The notes below the pieces were generated by a model. That model ran no database searches, had not been told where the DNA came from, and saw only the letters and a list, made by a program, of their open reading frames with translations. Made by a program: the position numbers and the translations under genes. This document shows, in pieces, positions 29,687 to 41,225 of a stretch of 64,000 nt of DNA (positions are counted from its first letter, which is position 1; each line of letters begins with the position of its first letter). Location of the stretch: the NCBI GenBank assembly GCA_015075545.1, contig JABTUC010000003.1:414283-478282 (forward strand), written 5' to 3'. Source of the stretch: Ideonella sp. Its GTDB lineage: Bacteria; Pseudomonadota; Gammaproteobacteria; Burkholderiales; Burkholderiaceae_C.

Positions 29687-31424
29687 CGTCGCCCGCGCTG
29701 CCCGCACGGCGGCGCCCGCTGCGCAGCCCGCCGAACACGAGCCCGACGCCGAGCAGCGCCAGCGCGCCCGAGGCGAGCAGCGGCTGCTCGTCGAGCACGC
29801 TCAGGCCGAGCGTCGCCTGCTGCGCCCCGGCGCCGCCGATCCACGAAGTGCGCCGCTTGGGGGTGCCCTCGAGCTTGCGCACCCGCTGTTCGAGCGCCGC
29901 CTTCTCGCGCAAGCTGGTGTCGTACTCGTTGATGATGGTCTGGTCCTTGATCAGGTCGGACCAGCCGTGCGAGTACGTCCAGCCGCCCGGGTTCACGTGC
30001 TGCAGGCCCTTCATGTAGCGCGCGATGTGCTGCTCCCACATCTCGGCGAAGGTGCGGTCGACCACCGTCGGGTTGTTGCCATTGCTGAAGAACAGCGAGT
30101 TGAACGCGCCGGGCTCGTCCTTCTCGGGCTCGGGCGGCGCGGGGCGGTTGGTCTTCTGCCCGACCAGCAGCTTGTCGTCGTAGAGCTTCTGCACCACCTT
30201 GCGTGTGCTCTCGACGAGCTTCACGCCCTCCTTGATGCCCGAGTCGGACATGTTCAGGTAGGTCGTCGCGAAGCGCGGGCTGTGGCACTGCGAGCAGGTC
30301 TGCACCCAGGCCTCCTTGCGGTCCTTGAACCACGGATGGTCGAGGTTGTCGACGATGCTGGTGAACGGCAGGAAGCCCCAGCGCACCTTGCGCGTCACGT
30401 TGTGCGTGTACTGGCCCTTGAACTCCATGTGGCAGGTCTGGCAGGTCGGCGCGCTCTGATTGCCCTTGGTGAATGCGTCGGCGAGACGGGCGTTCCAGTC
30501 CCAGGTCGATCCCCTCGTCTGATAGCGGGTGCCGTGCTTGGAGAGCATGTACTGCTCGAACTCGTTGTGGTCGACACCGTTGTGGCAGGTGGAGCACGCC
30601 TCGGGCTTGCGCGCCTCGACGGTCGAGAAATCGTGCCGGGTGTGGCAGCCGTCGCACTTGGCCTGGTTGTAGTGGCACATCGTGCAACTGGCGGCCACCT
30701 CGCGCTGCTGCAACGCGGCCCAGGTCGTGTTCTCGACGTTGGCGGTGTAGTCCACCGCGTGCGACGGATGCCCGGGATCCCACTGCTTCTGCGGCCAGAC
30801 CTGCGTATCGCGCTCCGACTCGGCCTCGGCGAACTGCTTGATGTGGCAGGTACCGCAGTCGGCGCGGCTCGGCAGGTGCAGGTCGCGCGCGTGGTTGCCG
30901 CCGGCCTTGCCGACGCCCATGTGGCAGTCGATGCAGCCCACCTCCTTCAGCGGCGCACCTGCGGCCAGCACGCCCTGCGCGCGCAAGCCCTGTTCGACCT
31001 CTGAGAGGATCGATTTCTTGTATGCGCGCACGTCGCCGTCGGGCAGCTTGCGCAGCGCGTCGAGGTTGGCGTGCACGCTCTGCTGCCACGCTTGCACCCA
31101 GCCGTGCGTGGCCGCGGTGTGGCAGGCCACGCACTGCTCGCGCGTGACCTCGATGTTCAGATCGGGCGGCTTGTAGAACAGCGACGGCGCCAGGTACTGG
31201 TCGATCGGCGCCGGCTCCCACCACTTGGCGAGTTTGCCCTTGTTGAGGTTGGCCTTGTAGCGCCTCACCAAGGCGTCGTAGAGCTGCTTGGGCGACGCCG
31301 AGCGTTCGAGATTCAGCGCCTTGAGCTGCTCGTCGGGCACGGTGTCCCAGATCTGCGCGTGCGCCCACTGGGCCGCCAGCGCCAGCACGATGAACAGCCA
31401 ACCGCGTGCAACGATCCTGTGCAT
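29679..31424 (-). CDS. haoA: Octaheme hydroxylamine oxidoreductase HaoA
   Basis: The 581-residue product has a Sec signal (1-23, AQWAHA) and eight CxxCH heme motifs at C98, C164, C190, C247, C257, C277, C328 and C377. This is the full HAO set. HVNPGGWTYSHGW (about 477-489) corresponds to the C-terminal region that carries the crosslinking tyrosine of P460 in Nitrosomonas HAO, with Y484 the candidate (inference). A C-terminal hydrophobic span at about 549-567 suggests membrane attachment. The ATG at 31424 has GGAGGAG at six bases. HAO oxidises hydroxylamine in the periplasm. The electron acceptor cytochromes c554/cM552 are not encoded nearby. Confidence 0.92.
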   Translation of the reverse strand: MHRIVARGWLFIVLALAAQWAHAQIWDTVPDEQLKALNLERSASPKQLYDALVRRYKANLNKGKLAKWWEPAPIDQYLAPSLFYKPPDLNIEVTREQCVACHTAATHGWVQAWQQSVHANLDALRKLPDGDVRAYKKSILSEVEQGLRAQGVLAAGAPLKEVGCIDCHMGVGKAGGNHARDLHLPSRADCGTCHIKQFAEAESERDTQVWPQKQWDPGHPSHAVDYTANVENTTWAALQQREVAASCTMCHYNQAKCDGCHTRHDFSTVEARKPEACSTCHNGVDHNEFEQYMLSKHGTRYQTRGSTWDWNARLADAFTKGNQSAPTCQTCHMEFKGQYTHNVTRKVRWGFLPFTSIVDNLDHPWFKDRKEAWVQTCSQCHSPRFATTYLNMSDSGIKEGVKLVESTRKVVQKLYDDKLLVGQKTNRPAPPEPEKDEPGAFNSLFFSNGNNPTVVDRTFAEMWEQHIARYMKGLQHVNPGGWTYSHGWSDLIKDQTIINEYDTSLREKAALEQRVRKLEGTPKRRTSWIGGAGAQQATLGLSVLDEQPLLASGALALLGVGLVFGGLRSGRRRAGSAGDDA

Positions 31425-31435
31425 CTGCGTCTCCT

Positions 31436-31475
31436 CCGGCATGCCGGCCCTGCACGGAGCCGGTCGCCGGCATGC
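31436..31475. promoter_or_regulatory. Palindromic region immediately upstream of haoA
   Basis: A perfect 12-bp palindrome CCGGCATGCCGG at 31436-31447 sits just upstream of the haoA ribosome-binding site. A partial copy (GCCGGCATGC) lies at 31466-31475. The spacing and position suit an operator, but the words are GC-rich and could arise by chance. No clear -35/-10 boxes were recognised. Confidence 0.25.
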
Positions 31476-31570
31476 TTGACCGCGCGCTGCGCGCGAGCAA
31501 GCACCATGTGCGGTCTCGACGATGGAGCCATGCGGCTACCGGCCGTGCCTTGCGGGAAAGCCCCGATGCC

Positions 31571-33049
31571 TCAGGCGCGGCCCGACTGCAGCGCCGCGGC
31601 CAGCCGGCCGATGGCGCTGGCGATCTCGTGCTCGTCGAGCGCGGCGTAGCCCAGCAGCAGCGCGCGCGCCCAGCGCTCGGGCGGCCCGTGCAGCCACGCA
31701 TTGCCGTTGCGCAGGCTGTAGACGCCCACGCCAGCGGCGCGCGCCAGCGGCTCGATCGCCGCCGCGTCGGGCAGTGCGGCAGGCGCCTGCCACACCAGAT
31801 GCATGCCGGCATGCATGCCGCGCGGCGGCGCGCCGCCGAAGTGGCGCGCCAGCGCGGACGCCAGCGCATCGCGCCGCGCGGCGTAGTGCTTGCGCAGCCG
31901 CCGCAGGTGGTGCGCGAACTCGCCGCTGTCGATGAACGCCGCCAGCGACGCCTGCAGCAGCCACGGCGAGCCGTTGGTCAGCAGACCCTTGATCGTGACG
32001 GCGGCGTCGCGCAGCGCGCGCGGGGCGATCAGGTAGCCCAGGCGCATGCCCGCGGCCAGGCTCTTGGAGAAGGTACCGAGATAGATCACGCTGTCGTCGC
32101 GGTCCTCGGCCTTCAGCGCCGGCATCGGCGCGCTGTCGAAGTAGAAGTCGCTGTCGTAATCGTCCTCGACGAGAAAGCCGCCATGCTCGCGCGCCCAGCG
32201 CAGCCAGGCGCGGCGCCGTTGCGCCGACAGCGCGGCGCCGCTCGGGTACTGGTGCGCCGGCGTCAGGTACACCGCGGAGCAGCCGGACGGCAGATCGGCG
32301 GGCTGCGCGCCTTCGTCGTCGACCTCGAGCGGCACGAGGCGCGCGCCGTGGCTGGCGAACACGTTGGCCGCGCCGGCGTAGCCGGGGCACTCCATGCCGA
32401 CCGCGTCGCCCGGCACGAGCAGCAGACGTGCGACGATGTTGATACCTTCCTGGATGCCGTTGGTGACGATGACGTCGTCGGCGCTGCAGACGATGCCGCG
32501 CGCCGCGCCGACATGCCCGGCCACCGCGGCGCGCAGCTTGCGCAGGCCCGCGGGCTCGCCGTAACTGCCGTCGCCGTGCTGCATCTGCGCCAGCGAAGTC
32601 TCGACCAGCTTGCGCCAGGCGTGCACCGGGAACAGGCGCGGATCGGGCCGGCCGACCCAGAAGTCGAGCTCCACTTCGTCGGCGTACGCCGAGCGCAGCG
32701 CGTGCATCCGACCGCGAAAGCGCAGCGCCGCGCGCGGCGCCACTGGCGGTGCCGCGACGGCCTCGTCGCGTGCCGGTGGCGGCGCGATCGCGATGCCGGG
32801 CACGCCCCGCGCCGTGACGAAGGCGCCGAGCGGTGGCCGCATCTCGATGAAGCCCTCGGCGACCAGCCGCTCGTAGGTGAGCACCACCGTGTTGCGCGAG
32901 ACGCCGAGGTCGATCGCCAGTTGGCGGGTGGCCGGCATGCGCATGCCCGGCCGCAGCAGGCCCTCGGCGAGCTGCGCGACGAACTGATCGAACAACTGCT
33001 CCTGCAAGCTGCGCCCGCCCGAGGAGGCCAGATGGATCGGCAACTGCAT
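31571..33049 (-). CDS. MocR-family transcriptional regulator (GntR-HTH/aminotransferase fusion)
   Basis: From ATG 33049 the product is 492 residues. A GntR winged helix (about 10-75, ATRQLAIDLGVSRNTVVLTY) is followed by a fold-I aminotransferase-like domain (GDGSYGEPAGLRKLRAAVAG, DDVIVTNGIQEGINIVA, VEDDYDSDFYFD). The PLP-lysine region is TFSKSLAAGMRLGYL. MocR proteins sense PLP/amino acids and usually control a neighbouring divergent gene, here the Rieske/FAD oxidoreductase 198 bp away. The stop lies 147 bp upstream of the haoA start on the same strand, so read-through into haoA is possible. Confidence 0.88.
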   Translation of the reverse strand: MQLPIHLASSGGRSLQEQLFDQFVAQLAEGLLRPGMRMPATRQLAIDLGVSRNTVVLTYERLVAEGFIEMRPPLGAFVTARGVPGIAIAPPPARDEAVAAPPVAPRAALRFRGRMHALRSAYADEVELDFWVGRPDPRLFPVHAWRKLVETSLAQMQHGDGSYGEPAGLRKLRAAVAGHVGAARGIVCSADDVIVTNGIQEGINIVARLLLVPGDAVGMECPGYAGAANVFASHGARLVPLEVDDEGAQPADLPSGCSAVYLTPAHQYPSGAALSAQRRRAWLRWAREHGGFLVEDDYDSDFYFDSAPMPALKAEDRDDSVIYLGTFSKSLAAGMRLGYLIAPRALRDAAVTIKGLLTNGSPWLLQASLAAFIDSGEFAHHLRRLRKHYAARRDALASALARHFGGAPPRGMHAGMHLVWQAPAALPDAAAIEPLARAAGVGVYSLRNGNAWLHGPPERWARALLLGYAALDEHEIASAIGRLAAALQSGRA

Positions 33050-33246
33050 ACATCCGCCTGTGTACGACCCCGCAGGTGGCGTGCGTCGGCGGAGCCGGCC
33101 GCAGCATAGGTCGCCCTCGTGCGGCGCGACCATCGGGAAGACCCCCGCCCCGCCGCCGCCATCGCCGGACACGCGCAATCACCCTGCTGCACGCAGGCGG
33201 ACGCGCGTCGGTGCACAGTCGGCCAAGCATCAAGGAGGCCTTCGAC

Positions 33247-34785
33247 ATGAGCGATCCACAAGACACCAAGCTCGCCGGCCCCGACCTTGCGCAAGGCGTG
33301 GCGCTGGCCGATCTCGCCGACGGCGCGATGCTGCTCGGCCACAAGGACGGCGAAGCGGCGCTGCTGGCGCGCCGCGGCGACGAGCTGTTCGCGATCGGCG
33401 CCACCTGCACGCACTACGGCGGCCCGCTCGCCGAAGGGCTGCTGGTCGGCGACACGGTGCGCTGCCCGTGGCACCACGCCTGCTTCAGCCTGCGCAGCGG
33501 CGAAGCGCTGCGCGCCCCGGCGCTGAACGCAGCGTCGTGCTGGCACGTCGAGCGGCGCGACGGCAAGGCCTTCGTCGGCGCGAAGATCGAGCCGCCCAAG
33601 CGTGCCGCCGCGCCGGCACGCGCGCCGCAGTCGGTGGTGATCGTCGGCGGCGGCGCCGCTGGCCAGGCGGCCGCCGAGACGCTGCGCCGCGAAGGCTTCG
33701 CCGGCCGCCTGACGATGTTGAGCGCCGACGCATCGGCGCCGGTCGACCGGCCGAACCTGTCGAAGAACTACCTCGCCGGCACCGCGCCGGAAGACTGGAT
33801 TCCGCTGCGCCCGAGCGAGTTCTATCGCGACCAGGGCATCGAGCTGAAGCTCGGCGCGCGCGTCGAGGCGATCGAGCCGACGGCGCGACAGGTGGTGCTG
33901 ACCGACGGCAGCCGGCACGGCTGGGACGCGCTGCTGCTGGCCACCGGGGCCGAGCCGATCCGGCTCGACCTGCCCGGCGCCACGCTGCCGCACGTGCACC
34001 TGCTGCGCACGCTGGCCGACAGCCGCGCGCTGGTCGCCGCCGCGAAGCCGGGCGCGCGCGCGGTGGTCGTCGGCTCGAGCTTCATCGGTCTCGAAGTGGC
34101 GGCGTCGCTGCGCGCGCGCGACGTCGCGGTGCAGGTGGTCAGCCTCGATGCAGTGCCGATGATCCGCGTGCTCGGCGACGAGGTCGGCAGCTCGGTGCGC
34201 CGCCTGCACGAGCAGCACGGCGTCGTGTTCCACCTCGGCACCGCGCCGACGGCGATCGACGCGCGCGCCGTCACGCTGCGCGACGGCACGAAGCTCGAAG
34301 CCGACTTCGTGGTCATCGGCGTCGGCGTGCGGCCCGCGATCGCGCTGGCCCAGGCCGCCGGCCTGACGATCGACCATGGCGTCAGCGTCGACGAGTATCT
34401 GCAGACCAGCGCGCCGGGCATCTACGCCGCAGGCGACATCGCTCGCTGGCCCGACCGCGGCAGCGGCCAGCGCATCCGCGTCGAGCACTGGGTGGTCGCA
34501 CAGCGCCAGGGGCGCACCGCGGCGCGCAACATGCTCGGCGCGCGCGAGCGCTTCGACGCGGTGCCGTTCTTCTGGACCGAGCAGTACGACTTCGTGCTCG
34601 CCTACGTCGGCCACGCCGAGCGCTTCGACCGCGTCCTGATCGACGGCGACCTCGCCGCGCGCGACTGCACCGTCAGCTACTTCGCCGGCGATCGCCGGCT
34701 GGCGGTGGCAACGGTCGGCCGCGACCTGCAATCGCTGCGCACCGAGCTCGACTTCGAACGCGCGATCGCCAAGGCGGCTGCATGA
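33247..34785 (+). CDS. Rieske/FAD-dependent NAD(P)H oxidoreductase (AIFM3-like)
   Basis: The 512-residue protein fuses an N-terminal Rieske domain (CTH at 54-56 and CPWH at 73-76) with an FAD/NAD-dependent ferredoxin-reductase domain. That domain has VVIVGGGAAGQAAAETLRRE, DALLLATGAEP, VVVGSSFIGLEVAASL and ending signature GIYAAGDIARWPD. It resembles apoptosis-inducing-factor-like and rubredoxin/ferredoxin reductases. AAGGAGG lies eight bases before the ATG. The gene overlaps the next one by ATGA and is divergent from the MocR gene. The electron partner is not evident. Confidence 0.88.
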   Translation: MSDPQDTKLAGPDLAQGVALADLADGAMLLGHKDGEAALLARRGDELFAIGATCTHYGGPLAEGLLVGDTVRCPWHHACFSLRSGEALRAPALNAASCWHVERRDGKAFVGAKIEPPKRAAAPARAPQSVVIVGGGAAGQAAAETLRREGFAGRLTMLSADASAPVDRPNLSKNYLAGTAPEDWIPLRPSEFYRDQGIELKLGARVEAIEPTARQVVLTDGSRHGWDALLLATGAEPIRLDLPGATLPHVHLLRTLADSRALVAAAKPGARAVVVGSSFIGLEVAASLRARDVAVQVVSLDAVPMIRVLGDEVGSSVRRLHEQHGVVFHLGTAPTAIDARAVTLRDGTKLEADFVVIGVGVRPAIALAQAAGLTIDHGVSVDEYLQTSAPGIYAAGDIARWPDRGSGQRIRVEHWVVAQRQGRTAARNMLGARERFDAVPFFWTEQYDFVLAYVGHAERFDRVLIDGDLAARDCTVSYFAGDRRLAVATVGRDLQSLRTELDFERAIAKAAA

Positions 34786-35021
34786 ACGCGCCACGCGAGC
34801 CGCGCTTCGCGGTCGGCGACCACGTGCGCTGGAACTCCGAGGCCGGCTGGGTCAGCGGCACGATCATCAAGGTGCACACCCGCGACTTCGACTACAAGGG
34901 CCACACGCACCGCGCCAGCGAAGGCGCACCGCAGTACGAGATCAAGAGCGACAAGACCGACCACATCGCCGCGCACCGCGGCGCGGTACTGCAGCGGGTC
35001 GCACCCGGCCGCGGCGGGTGA
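34782..35021 (+). CDS. DUF2945 (HVA1-like) small protein
   Basis: The 79-residue product begins MNAPREPRFAVGDHVRWNSE and contains GWVSGTIIKVHTRDFDYKGH and YEIKSDKTDHIAAHRGAVLQ, the full pattern of the DUF2945/hypervirulence-associated TUDOR-like family. It is translationally coupled to the Rieske/FAD gene (ATGA). Role unknown. Its stop abuts that of the convergent downstream gene. Confidence 0.85.
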   Translation: MNAPREPRFAVGDHVRWNSEAGWVSGTIIKVHTRDFDYKGHTHRASEGAPQYEIKSDKTDHIAAHRGAVLQRVAPGRGG

Positions 35022-35510
35022 TCAGGGTTTCCTGAGCATGCGCCGCATGCGGACCTCGGCCACCTTCTCGATCACCAGGCGCTCGGCGCCCGAGGCCGCG
35101 GCCAGCTCGGCGTCGGCACGCAGCACGCACGCGCCGTGCACCCGGCTGCGGCGCTCGTCGTCCCACGTCTTCTGACGCTCGCGCGCCTCGTTCAGGCGCG
35201 CCTTGGCAGTGCGCTCGTCGTGCATGCCGTCGAAGTACACGCTCCCGACCAGCGCCGCGGCACGCACCATCTCGGCCCTCAGCGCCGGCTCGCGCTCCTT
35301 GTCGCCGGCCTTGACCTGCCGCGCCAGCTCGCCGGCGGTGACCTCCATCACCGCGATGCAGTCGGCGGTGTCGTCGTCGGTGGCCTGCGGGGCCGCACGC
35401 GCTGACGGCCACGACAGTGCCGCCATCAGGCACAGCGCCAGCACGCCAGGGTAGCGCAGGCGCAACCCGCATCCCGGCACCCGGCCGGCAGACTGACGAT
35501 GGATGCGCAT
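35022..35510 (-). CDS. Hypothetical exported protein
   Basis: From ATG 35510 the 162-residue product has a signal peptide (LRYPGVLALCLMAALSWPSARA) and a mature helical domain with ADCIAVMEVTAGELARQVKA, VGSVYFDGMHDERTAKARLN and ACVLRADAELAAASGAERLV. Two cysteines (in ADC and GAC) could form a disulfide. I do not recognise a family. A longer frame opens at 35627, but the preceding segment is not protein-like. The stop is adjacent to the convergent DUF2945 stop. Confidence 0.6.
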   Translation of the reverse strand: MRIHRQSAGRVPGCGLRLRYPGVLALCLMAALSWPSARAAPQATDDDTADCIAVMEVTAGELARQVKAGDKEREPALRAEMVRAAALVGSVYFDGMHDERTAKARLNEARERQKTWDDERRSRVHGACVLRADAELAAASGAERLVIEKVAEVRMRRMLRKP

Positions 35511-35633
35511 GCAACCTGCAACGTCACAGTCGACAGGCACGACGACAGCGGCCCGCAGCGCAGCGCACCGAACATCACGCATTGCAACGGGCGCGCCCGT
35601 GGCGATGGTCGTGTGCGGCACCCTCATCGGGCC

Positions 35634-37676
<2,043 letters not shown>

Positions 37677-37707
37677 CTCGTTGGCTCCGGTGCGTGACGA
37701 GACAAGC

Positions 37708-39444
37708 CTACATCGACAACGAGCCCTCGCGAAACTCGGTCTTGTCGAGCCACACGTTGACCAGCACCGCGCTGCCGCCGCGCGCCAGCTCGCGCGCACG
37801 CTGCAGCGCCGGGGCCACCTCGTCGGCGCGGCGCACCAGCAGGCCCTGCGCGCCGAAGCCCGCGGCCACCTCGTGGTAGGCGCTGCGCGCCAGCACGGTG
37901 CCCACGTCGTCGTGCAGCATCTTGACCTGCTCGCGCGCGATCTGCGTCCATCCGGCGTCGTTGCCGACCAGCCCGATCACCGCGATGCCCTGGCGAACGA
38001 AGCTGTCGAACTCGGCCAGGCTCCAGCCGCAGGCACCGTCGCCGAACACGATCCACACCTCGGCGCCCGGGCGCGCGAGCGCGGCACCCATCGCGAAGCC
38101 GGCGCCGACGCCGAGCGTGCCGAACGCGCCGGGGTCGAGCCAGGTGAGCGGGGCGCGCGGGTGCAGCACGTAGCTGGCGGTGCCGACGAAGTCGCCGCCG
38201 TCGGCGACGAACACCGCGTGGTCGCCGGCTTCGGCTTCGAGTGCGCGAAACAGCGCCAGCGGGTTGACGTACTCGCCGCCGGCGGCGGCCTGCGCGTCGA
38301 TCTCCTGCTCGCGCGCGGCGTCGCGCGCGCGCAGCGTCGCCAGCCAGCCGCTGCAGTCGCGCGGCGTCTGCGGCGCGGCGGCCAGCGCCTCGACGAACAG
38401 CCCCGCGTCGCCGATCGCAGTGACGTCGGGCCGGCGGTTGAGCCGCGCGTCGCGCGCACTGCGGTTGGCGGCGATCAGCGTGGCGCTGCGCCGCACGTGG
38501 CGGCCGTAGTCGAGGCGGAAGTCGCACGGCACGCCGGCCAGCAGCACGCAATCGGCCTCGCGCAGCGCCTGGCGGCGCGCATGGCGCATCTGCAGCGCAT
38601 GGTTGCGCCCGAGCAGGCCGCGCGCCATGCCCGAGAGATACACCGGCACGCCGAGCTGCTGCACCGCTGAAGCCAGCCGGTCGGCCTGATCGGCGCGCAC
38701 CACCGCCTGGCTGCCGATCACCATCAGCGGCTGGCTGGCCTTGGCCAGCGCCTTGGCCGCCGCCTGCACGGCGGCGTCGCCGGCGCGCGGCAGATACACC
38801 GTCTGCACGCCCGGCACCAGCACCTCCTGGCTGCCCTCGAACATGCGGCGCGCGTGGCGATTGAGGTACCAGCGCAGCGCGCGCTCGGGCAGCGAGCGGC
38901 CCTTGCCCGCGGCCTCGGCGTACCACTGGCGGATCGACGCCTCGTCGTACAGCAGGTCTACCGGGCACTCGACGAACACCGGCCCGGGTACGCCCGAGCG
39001 TGCGAGCGCGAACGCATCGGCCACCGCGGGCCCCAGCTCGCGCACGCGGTGCAGCTTGAAGAAGCGCTTGACGTGCGGCTCGACCAGCGGGCGCTGGTCG
39101 ATGTCCTGCAGCGCGCCGCGGCCTTGCAGCGCAGTGGGGGCGGCGCCGCCGAGCAGCACCAGCGGGCTCTGCGCGAGCTGCGCGTTCTTCAGCGCGGTGA
39201 TGGTGTTGGTGATGCCCGGCCCCGCCGTCACCGCGGCGACGCCGGGCACGCCGGTGAGCCGCGCGCTGGCGTCGGCGGCGAACACCGCGGTCACCTCGTC
39301 GCGCACGTCGACCACGCGGATGCCGCGCGCCTTGGCCGCCGCGAGGATCGGCGCGATGTGGCCGCCGCACAGCGTGAACAGCCGCTGCACGCCGTGCGCC
39401 AGCAGCGCCTCGGCGACGCGGTCGCCGCCGTGGCGCGTCGTCAC
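37708..39444 (-). CDS. ThDP-binding lyase of the acetolactate synthase/2-hydroxyacyl-CoA lyase family
   Basis: The 578-residue product has the three-domain ThDP fold: [19 protein letters not shown] with [12 protein letters not shown] (ThDP-activating Glu region), a central domain, and the cofactor motif [20 protein letters not shown] ending in GNDAGW. The pattern resembles ILVBL/HACL2-like lyases more than anabolic acetolactate synthase. The start is a GTG at 39444 overlapping the stop of the acyl-CoA ligase gene (GTGA), so the two are coupled. Role in the paa region unknown. It could cleave a 2-hydroxyacyl-CoA. Confidence 0.78.
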   Translation of the reverse strand: MTTRHGGDRVAEALLAHGVQRLFTLCGGHIAPILAAAKARGIRVVDVRDEVTAVFAADASARLTGVPGVAAVTAGPGITNTITALKNAQLAQSPLVLLGGAAPTALQGRGALQDIDQRPLVEPHVKRFFKLHRVRELGPAVADAFALARSGVPGPVFVECPVDLLYDEASIRQWYAEAAGKGRSLPERALRWYLNRHARRMFEGSQEVLVPGVQTVYLPRAGDAAVQAAAKALAKASQPLMVIGSQAVVRADQADRLASAVQQLGVPVYLSGMARGLLGRNHALQMRHARRQALREADCVLLAGVPCDFRLDYGRHVRRSATLIAANRSARDARLNRRPDVTAIGDAGLFVEALAAAPQTPRDCSGWLATLRARDAAREQEIDAQAAAGGEYVNPLALFRALEAEAGDHAVFVADGGDFVGTASYVLHPRAPLTWLDPGAFGTLGVGAGFAMGAALARPGAEVWIVFGDGACGWSLAEFDSFVRQGIAVIGLVGNDAGWTQIAREQVKMLHDDVGTVLARSAYHEVAAGFGAQGLLVRRADEVAPALQRARELARGGSAVLVNVWLDKTEFREGSLSM

Positions 39445-41204
39445 GCCCACACCACGCGGCTGCGCTGCGCGTACCAGCTCGCGACCAGCGGCTCCACCGC
39501 GGTCTCGATGCGCGCGCGGCGGATCTTCATCGTCGGCGTCAGGAAGCCGTTTTCGATCGACCACGGTTCGCGCACGAGCACGATCATCTGCAGCGCCTCG
39601 TAGTCGGCCACCGCGCGGTTGACGTCGGCCAGCAGTTGTTCCATCTCGCGCTGCACCTGCTCACGCACCGCGGCGTCTTGCAACTGCGGGCGCAGGGCCT
39701 CGGCCAGCACCACCAGCGCGTAGGCGGCCGGTTGCCCGACGCCCGACACCAGCGACAGCTCGACCATCGGGTTGGCGTTGAGGCGGTTCTCGATCGGCGC
39801 CGGCGCGATGTACTTGCCCTTGGCGGTCTTGAACAGCTCCTTGGTGCGGCCGGTGATCTTCAGCAGGCCGTCGGGTCGGATCTCGCCACGGTCGCCGGTG
39901 CGGAAGAAGCCGTCGTCGGTGAACGACGCCGCGGTCAGCTCGGGTTGCTTGTAGTAGCCGCTGAACTGCCCCGGCGACTTGATCAGGATCTCGCCGTCCG
40001 AACTCAGCTTGCCCTGCACACCGGGCATCGGCACGCCGACATAGCCGGGCTCGCTGAACTGCTCGTTCGAGGTGAACGAGTACGAGTTGTCCTCGGTCAT
40101 GCCGTAGCCCTCGAACAGCTTGAGGCCGATGCGCCGGTACCAGCGGATCAGCTCCGGCGGCAGCGGCGCCGAGCCGCTGCCGGCCTGCTTGACCGCATCG
40201 AGCCCGAGGCCCTTGAGCACCTTGCGTGCCACCAGCCGCCCCACCAGCGGAATCGACAGCAGCCGGTCGAGCTTGGCCGGCGGCATCTTGGCGAACACGC
40301 CCTGCTGGAACTTGAGCCACAGCCGCGGCACCGAGATGAACAGCGTCGGCCGCGCACGCCGCAGATCCTGCAAGAAGGTGTCGAGCGACTCGGCGAAGAA
40401 GATTCGCGTGTTGCCGCCCCACAGCGCGGCGGCCTCGATCCACGAGCGCTCGAAGCTGTGCGCCAGCGGCAGGTACGACAGCACGCGCGCCTCGTGCTGG
40501 CCCATGCGCTTGCGAAGGTCGGTCTCGATGCCCTCTGCGACGCGCGAAAACGCACCGAACGAGTTCATCACCCCTTTGGGCTGACCGGTGGAGCCCGAGG
40601 TGTAGATCAGCATCGCCAGCTCGTCGGCGCCGCGCTGCGGCCGGCCCTGCAGCGGCGCGGTGCGCGCGGTGATGGCGTCCCAGGTCTCGAACTCGGTGGG
40701 CGGCGCCAGCGGCAGCGCGATGCACGGCAGCGCGGCGGCGACGCCCGTGCGCTGCTGCGCCCAGGTGTCGAGCTTGCCGACGAACAGCAGGCTAGCCCCG
40801 CTGTGCTCGAGCACGAAGCGCACGGTGTCGGCGGTCTCGGTGGGGAAGATCGCCACCGTGGTGTAGCCGCCGAGCCAGATCGCCAGCTCGGCCATGACGA
40901 AGTGGGCGCAGTTCTTCGACAGGATCGCCACGCGAGCGCCGCGCGGCAGGCCGCGGCTCTGCAGGTGCGCGGCCATGCGGCGCGACTGGTCGAGCATCTG
41001 GCCCCAGGTGGTGTCGACCACCTGCCCATTGCCGATGGGCTGCGTGAGGAACACGCGATCCGGGTGCGACGCCTCGTGGTCGAACACCTGGTCGAGGATC
41101 AGTCTGGCTTCGCTCAAGTGGCTACCCGCTGAAAGTGCAGCCCCCGCGGCTGCGGCGCCGCAGGCTACCCGGCCGGCCGGCCGCGGGCTACTGGTGCAAT
41201 CCAT
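39441..41204 (-). CDS. AMP-dependent long-chain acyl-CoA ligase
   Basis: Up to 587 residues. P-loop-like motif [58 protein letters not shown] and [20 protein letters not shown] place it in the long-chain (FAA1/FadD15-like) group. It makes acyl-CoA with ATP. The ATG at 41204 gives a low-complexity N-terminus; a TTG at 41117 just before [15 protein letters not shown] is a plausible alternative. A 16-bp palindrome (GGCCGCCGCGGCGGCC, 41205-41220) lies at the upstream edge. Coupled to the ThDP lyase gene. Confidence 0.85.
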   Translation of the reverse strand: MDCTSSPRPAGRVACGAAAAGAALSAGSHLSEARLILDQVFDHEASHPDRVFLTQPIGNGQVVDTTWGQMLDQSRRMAAHLQSRGLPRGARVAILSKNCAHFVMAELAIWLGGYTTVAIFPTETADTVRFVLEHSGASLLFVGKLDTWAQQRTGVAAALPCIALPLAPPTEFETWDAITARTAPLQGRPQRGADELAMLIYTSGSTGQPKGVMNSFGAFSRVAEGIETDLRKRMGQHEARVLSYLPLAHSFERSWIEAAALWGGNTRIFFAESLDTFLQDLRRARPTLFISVPRLWLKFQQGVFAKMPPAKLDRLLSIPLVGRLVARKVLKGLGLDAVKQAGSGSAPLPPELIRWYRRIGLKLFEGYGMTEDNSYSFTSNEQFSEPGYVGVPMPGVQGKLSSDGEILIKSPGQFSGYYKQPELTAASFTDDGFFRTGDRGEIRPDGLLKITGRTKELFKTAKGKYIAPAPIENRLNANPMVELSLVSGVGQPAAYALVVLAEALRPQLQDAAVREQVQREMEQLLADVNRAVADYEALQMIVLVREPWSIENGFLTPTMKIRRARIETAVEPLVASWYAQRSRVVWA

Positions 41205-41225
41205 GGCCGCCGCGGCGGCCGGCGC

